Positions 41,079 through 44,201 of a DNA stretch of 44,201 nucleotides are shown here, one piece after another (the first letter of the stretch is position 1; each line of letters starts with the position of its first letter). The stretch is taken from the NCBI GenBank assembly GCA_016936015.1, contig JAFGPV010000051.1, positions 1 to 44,201 on the forward strand, written 5' to 3'. The notes beneath the pieces were generated by a model, which did not search any database, was not told where the DNA came from, and saw only the letters and a program-made list of their open reading frames with translations. The DNA comes from Pirellulales bacterium (GTDB lineage: Bacteria; Planctomycetota; Planctomycetia; Pirellulales; Thermoguttaceae). The position numbers were made by a program, and so were the translations under genes.

Positions 41079-41183
41079 ATGCCATTTGGCGGTTTAAGAA
41101 CTTTTTTCTTTCCTAGAGCCGCGTTGGGATCATCACCGGCCGCAAGCGGCCGGGCTAAACGACCACTAGAGGAGCTGCTGTGA
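41079..41183 (+). CDS. Possible 34-residue leader ORF of the CoA ligase gene
   Basis: ATG 41079 follows a very strong GGAGGAGGA site (41067-41075). The frame ends at TGA 41181-41183, overlapping the GTG start of the CoA ligase (GTGA). The product starts MPFGGLRTFFFPRAALGS and has no recognised domain. Its second half runs through the GC palindrome at 41136-41153. It may couple or attenuate translation of the downstream gene, or be a chance frame behind a purine-rich stretch. Confidence 0.35.
   Translation: MPFGGLRTFFFPRAALGSSPAASGRAKRPLEELL
41136..41157. repeat. Short palindrome with GCTAAA edge
   Basis: CCGGCCGC-AA-GCGGCCGG (41136-41153) followed by GCTAAAC. The edge is shared with repeats at 29958-30027 and 31876-31946, but here only one arm of the larger structure is present. 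It lies 22 bases before the CoA ligase start. Confidence 0.6.
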
Positions 41184-43867
41184 GCATTCGCAATTTGAAT
41201 AAGATTTTTGACCCGCATCGCGTGGCCGTGATCGGCGCCAGCGACACGCGGACCAGCGTGGGTTATACCGTGTTGCGGAACCTGGTGGGATCGGGATTCC
41301 GCGGCGTGGTTTACCCGGTGAACGTCAAGCGCGAGTCGGTCCAGGGCATTCAGGCGTACAAGGATATTCCCAGCCTGCCGCATCCGCCCGATTTGGCGGT
41401 GATCTGCACTCCGGCGCCGACGGTGCCGGCCATCGTGCGGCAGTGCGGCGAGGTGGGGACCTTGGGACTGGTGATCATCTCCGCCGGCTTCCGCGAAATC
41501 GGGCCGGAAGGGAAGAAGCTCGAGCAGTTAGTCCTGCAGGAGCAAAAGAAGTTCGACGGCATGCGGATTCTCGGTCCCAACTGTTTGGGCATTATCGTGC
41601 CGGGGCTCAACCTGAACGCCAGTTTCGCCACGGCCACGCCGGACAAGGGACACATCGGCTTCATTTCCCAATCCGGCGCCCTGTGCACCTCGGTGCTCGA
41701 CTGGGCCTTGGACGAAGGCATCGGGTTTTCGTACTTCGTTTCGGTGGGCAACATGCTCGACGTGAGCATGGGCGACCTGATCGACTATTTCGGCTCGGCT
41801 ACCGAAACCCGATCGATCATTTTATACATCGAGTCGATCAGCGAGGCCCGGGAGTTCATGTCGGCGGCCCGGGCGTTCGCCCGGACGAAGCCGATCGTGG
41901 CCTACAAGGCGGGCCGGTTCGCCGAGTCGGCCCAGGCGGCCGCCTCGCACACCGGGGCGATGGCCGGCGTGGACGCCGTGTACGAAGCGGCTTTTCAACG
42001 GGCGGGCATCGAACGATTCTTCGAAATCCAGGACATGTTCGATTGCGCCGAGCTGTTGGCCCGGCAGCACCCTCCCAAGGGCGACCGCCTCGCGATCGTC
42101 ACCAACGCCGGAGGACCCGGCGTGATGACCACCGACGCCCTGATCGACCGCCAGGGGCATCTGGCCATGCTGGCCACCGAGACGATCGAAAAACTCAACG
42201 AATTCCTTCCCGTCTGCTGGTCGCACGGCAATCCGGTGGACGTGCTGGGCGACGCCCCGCCCGACCGTTTTGCCAAGGCCGTGGACGTGGTTCTGAAGGA
42301 TAAAAACGTCGATGCCGTGCTGGTGATCCTCACGCCGCAGGCGATGACCGATCCGACGGCCACGGCCGAAGCCCTCTGCCGGACGGTCGAGCACGCCCAC
42401 AAGCCGATCTTAGCGGCCTGGATGGGCGGCCGGGTGGTCGCCAAGGGAATTCAAATCCTCAACACCAAGGGAATTCCCACCTACAACACGCCGGAAAAGG
42501 CGGTCCGTGCGTTCATGCATCTGGTTTCCTACGCCCGGAACCTGCAAATCCTGCACGAAACGCCGAAGGACATCCCCTTGGAATTTACGCTCGACCGGCA
42601 GCGGCTGCGGGGCGTCTTCGACACGATCCTGACCGAGGGCGGCGAAATCCTCTCGGAAAACCTCTCGAAGGCGTTTCTCGAGGCCTACGAGATCCCGGTC
42701 ACCAAGCCGCAGGCCGCCCGCACCGCCGACGAGGCCGTCGAAGTGGCCCAGCGGATGAGCTATCCCGTGGTGCTAAAAATCCATTCGCCGGACATCTCCC
42801 ACAAGACCGACATCGGCGGCGTGATGCTGAACCTCGGCAATGACGACCAGGTCCGCGAGGCCTTCGAGAAGATCACCGGCCGCGCCCGGGAAAAACGCCC
42901 CGAAGCCCAGATCATCGGCGTTACGGTGCAGAAGATGGTCACCTATCCCAACAGCTTCGAGCTGATCATGGGCACGAAAAAGGATCCGATCTTCGGCGCG
43001 GTGATCATGGTGGGGATGGGCGGCGTGGCGGCCGAGGTCTTCCGCGACCGGGCGCTGGCCATGCCCCCCTTGAACGAAGCTCTAGCCCGGCGGATGCTCG
43101 AATCGCTTAAGTCGTGGCCGCTGCTGCGGGGATACCGCGGCAAACCCGGCGCCAACATCGACCGGCTGATCGAAATCATCATGCGGTTCTCCTACCTCGT
43201 GGCCGATTATCCGGAAATCAAGGAACTGGACATCAATCCGCTGTTGGTTACGCCCGAGGAAGTCGTCGCCCTGGACGCCCGGGTGGTCGTCGACCGTGAG
43301 ATGGTGGTCAAGGCGGTCCGGCCGTACGCGCACCTGGCCATCCGCCCCTACCCGGAAGAATTCGTCACCGAGCGGAAGCTGAAAGACGAAACCCCGGTGG
43401 TGCTGCGGCCGATCAAGCCCGAGGACGAACCGATGTGGCACGAACTTCTGGGAAGCTGCTCGACGCAGACGCTCTGGTTCCGCTTCAGCTACCTTTTCAA
43501 ACAGACCACGCACGAGATGGCCACCCGCTACTGCTTCATCGATTACGACCGCGAACTGGGCATCGTGGCCGAGACCGAGGAAGAGGGTCAGCGGAAGCTG
43601 ATCGGCGTAGGCCGGCTGGTGGCCGACATGGACCACGACGCAGCCGAGTACGCCGTGCTGGTGGCCGACCGCTGGCACGGCCACGGTCTGGGCGGCCTGC
43701 TGACGGATTACTGCTGCGAGGTGGCCAAGAAATGGGGCGTCAAGCGCGTCGTGGCCGAGACCTCGAAGGACAACTCCCGCATGATCGCCACCTTCCGCAA
43801 CCGCGGCTTCGAGATCAACGACCACCAGGAAGAAGACGTGGTGTTGGTCAGCAAGCCGGTGGCGTGA
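41180..43867 (+). CDS. Acyl-CoA ligase (NDP-forming) fused to GNAT acetyltransferase
   Basis: 895 residues; GTG 41180 lies five bases after GGAG. Residues about 1-130 form a CoA-binding Rossmann domain (HRVAVIGASDTRTSVGYTVLRNL). About 135-460 are succinyl-CoA ligase-like domains (GPNCLGIIVPG, GFISQSGALCTSVLDWA, ASHTGAMAGVDAVYEA). About 480-700 are an ATP-grasp domain (YPVVLKIHSPDISHKTDIGGVMLNL). About 720-893 are a GNAT domain (VGRLVADMDHDAAEYAVLVADRWHGHGLGGLL, with acetyl-CoA loop WHGHGLGG). The order is that of Pat/PatZ protein acetyltransferases, which silence acetyl-CoA synthetase by lysine acetylation. The SHTG motif, which carries the phosphorylated His of active ADP-forming acetyl-CoA synthetases, is kept, so ligase activity is possible. 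A short leader ORF overlaps its start. Confidence 0.92.
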   Translation: MSIRNLNKIFDPHRVAVIGASDTRTSVGYTVLRNLVGSGFRGVVYPVNVKRESVQGIQAYKDIPSLPHPPDLAVICTPAPTVPAIVRQCGEVGTLGLVIISAGFREIGPEGKKLEQLVLQEQKKFDGMRILGPNCLGIIVPGLNLNASFATATPDKGHIGFISQSGALCTSVLDWALDEGIGFSYFVSVGNMLDVSMGDLIDYFGSATETRSIILYIESISEAREFMSAARAFARTKPIVAYKAGRFAESAQAAASHTGAMAGVDAVYEAAFQRAGIERFFEIQDMFDCAELLARQHPPKGDRLAIVTNAGGPGVMTTDALIDRQGHLAMLATETIEKLNEFLPVCWSHGNPVDVLGDAPPDRFAKAVDVVLKDKNVDAVLVILTPQAMTDPTATAEALCRTVEHAHKPILAAWMGGRVVAKGIQILNTKGIPTYNTPEKAVRAFMHLVSYARNLQILHETPKDIPLEFTLDRQRLRGVFDTILTEGGEILSENLSKAFLEAYEIPVTKPQAARTADEAVEVAQRMSYPVVLKIHSPDISHKTDIGGVMLNLGNDDQVREAFEKITGRAREKRPEAQIIGVTVQKMVTYPNSFELIMGTKKDPIFGAVIMVGMGGVAAEVFRDRALAMPPLNEALARRMLESLKSWPLLRGYRGKPGANIDRLIEIIMRFSYLVADYPEIKELDINPLLVTPEEVVALDARVVVDREMVVKAVRPYAHLAIRPYPEEFVTERKLKDETPVVLRPIKPEDEPMWHELLGSCSTQTLWFRFSYLFKQTTHEMATRYCFIDYDRELGIVAETEEEGQRKLIGVGRLVADMDHDAAEYAVLVADRWHGHGLGGLLTDYCCEVAKKWGVKRVVAETSKDNSRMIATFRNRGFEINDHQEEDVVLVSKPVA

Positions 43868-43886
43868 AGTTCAGCAACTCCTCGTA

Positions 43887-43907
43887 GAAGCGGCATCTTG
43901 CCGCTTC
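43887..43907 (+). terminator. Hairpin after the CoA ligase gene
   Basis: GAAGCGGCA-TCT-TGCCGCTTC: a perfect 9-bp stem 19 bases after the stop. No T-run follows. The remaining 210 bases to the last gene show no other feature. Confidence 0.55.
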
Positions 43908-44121
43908 CAATAGAAACAAAGCATCAAGCCACTCTGTGATGCGGCAAGACGCCTCTTAGCTTTGGCCACTTAAACTAACCCTTTTTATAAAGTGCAGTTA
44001 CATTTTAGTCGTCATTCCGTGGGATATGGGTCTCCTTCGATTGTGTTCTGAAAACTCGATAGACCAACACACCGAAGTAGACGCGATGGATGATTCTCTC
44101 GGAAGTTGAGCCGGGAGGAGA

Positions 44122-44201
44122 TTAGGGCGGGGGTTCGACGGTTTGTTTATCGTTGCGGGTGCCGTAGTATTCGTGCACCAGTGGATTGATATCGTAATTG
44201 A
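44122..44201 (-). CDS. C-terminal end of an unidentified gene (cut by window end)
   Basis: On the minus strand one frame is open from the window edge and reads NYDINPLVHEYYGTRNDKQ and a few more residues, ending TVEPPP and TAA (44122-44124). The composition looks like real protein. It is too short to assign. Confidence 0.35.
   Translation of the reverse strand, partial: NYDINPLVHEYYGTRNDKQTVEPPP

Noticed and set aside
1-44201. CRISPR arrays
   Set aside because: The repeats seen are inverted pairs or isolated copies; no regularly spaced direct repeats and no cas genes were seen.

Overview
The window looks like a chromosomal segment of a GC-rich planctomycete, probably near Pirellulales/Thermoguttaceae. 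The lineage is an inference from gene content. A DUF1559 pseudopilin-like protein (GFTLVELL...IG...REAARR N-terminus, H..GG..F.FGDG C-terminus) overlaps a small lipoprotein. There are ECF sigma factors with a large membrane anti-sigma protein, a PadR/HAAS/STN-type module, a GSCAPAC-repeat secreted protein, Na+/solute symporters next to glycan and sugar-acid enzymes, and many intergenic inverted repeats. No sequence search was possible.

Layout. 1-3070 holds DUF1559, a lipoprotein and a secreted GH29 alpha-L-fucosidase with its own promoter and a perfect palindrome. 3340-4937 holds purD and a small membrane protein. 4951-7143 is a broken transposon composite: an IS1380-like transposase (frameshift, stop, truncation) joined to an IS66-like tnpC with a one-base frameshift. 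7345-9665 is an ECF sigma/anti-sigma pair behind an ECF-type promoter. 9954-10742 is an alpha/beta hydrolase. 10906-13893 is a methyltransferase plus a B12-fold radical SAM protein, with a possible small leader ORF. 14008-18897 is a promoter and a four-gene sugar or sugar-acid cassette (mutarotase-like, SDR, SSS symporter, enolase-superfamily dehydratase). 19069-21441 (minus) is pgl-zwf. 21670-23493 holds a DUF4177-like protein and glutamate decarboxylase, converging on a strong hairpin. 23494-24246 has no convincing gene. Then come tRNA-Ala(UGC) with a terminator, aroA, a DUF433/DUF5615 toxin-antitoxin remnant with a frameshifted toxin, and a TGS GTPase.

27919-32305 (minus) carries the GSCAPAC-repeat protein, a P-loop ATPase, two proteins that may share an arrestin-like fold, and a free-standing RNA polymerase alpha-CTD. 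32456-38418 (plus) carries a UvrD/PcrA helicase, a second SSS symporter with a large soluble insertion, and a CDF transporter with three tandem C-terminal dimerisation-like domains. 38508-40792 (minus) is an ECF sigma factor, PadR with a near-consensus promoter overlapping a palindrome, and a HAAS-TM-STN protein. 41180-43867 is a CoA ligase (NDP-forming)/GNAT fusion, and the last 80 bases hold the end of another minus-strand gene.

Two themes stand out. The first is carbohydrate use: fucosidase, symporters, and a mutarotase/dehydrogenase/dehydratase set that fits oxidation of a deoxy-sugar or sugar acid, with the oxidative pentose phosphate enzymes beside it. The second is dispersed inverted repeats, at least a dozen, some sharing a GCTAAA(C) edge and several forming the last codons and stop of a neighbouring gene.
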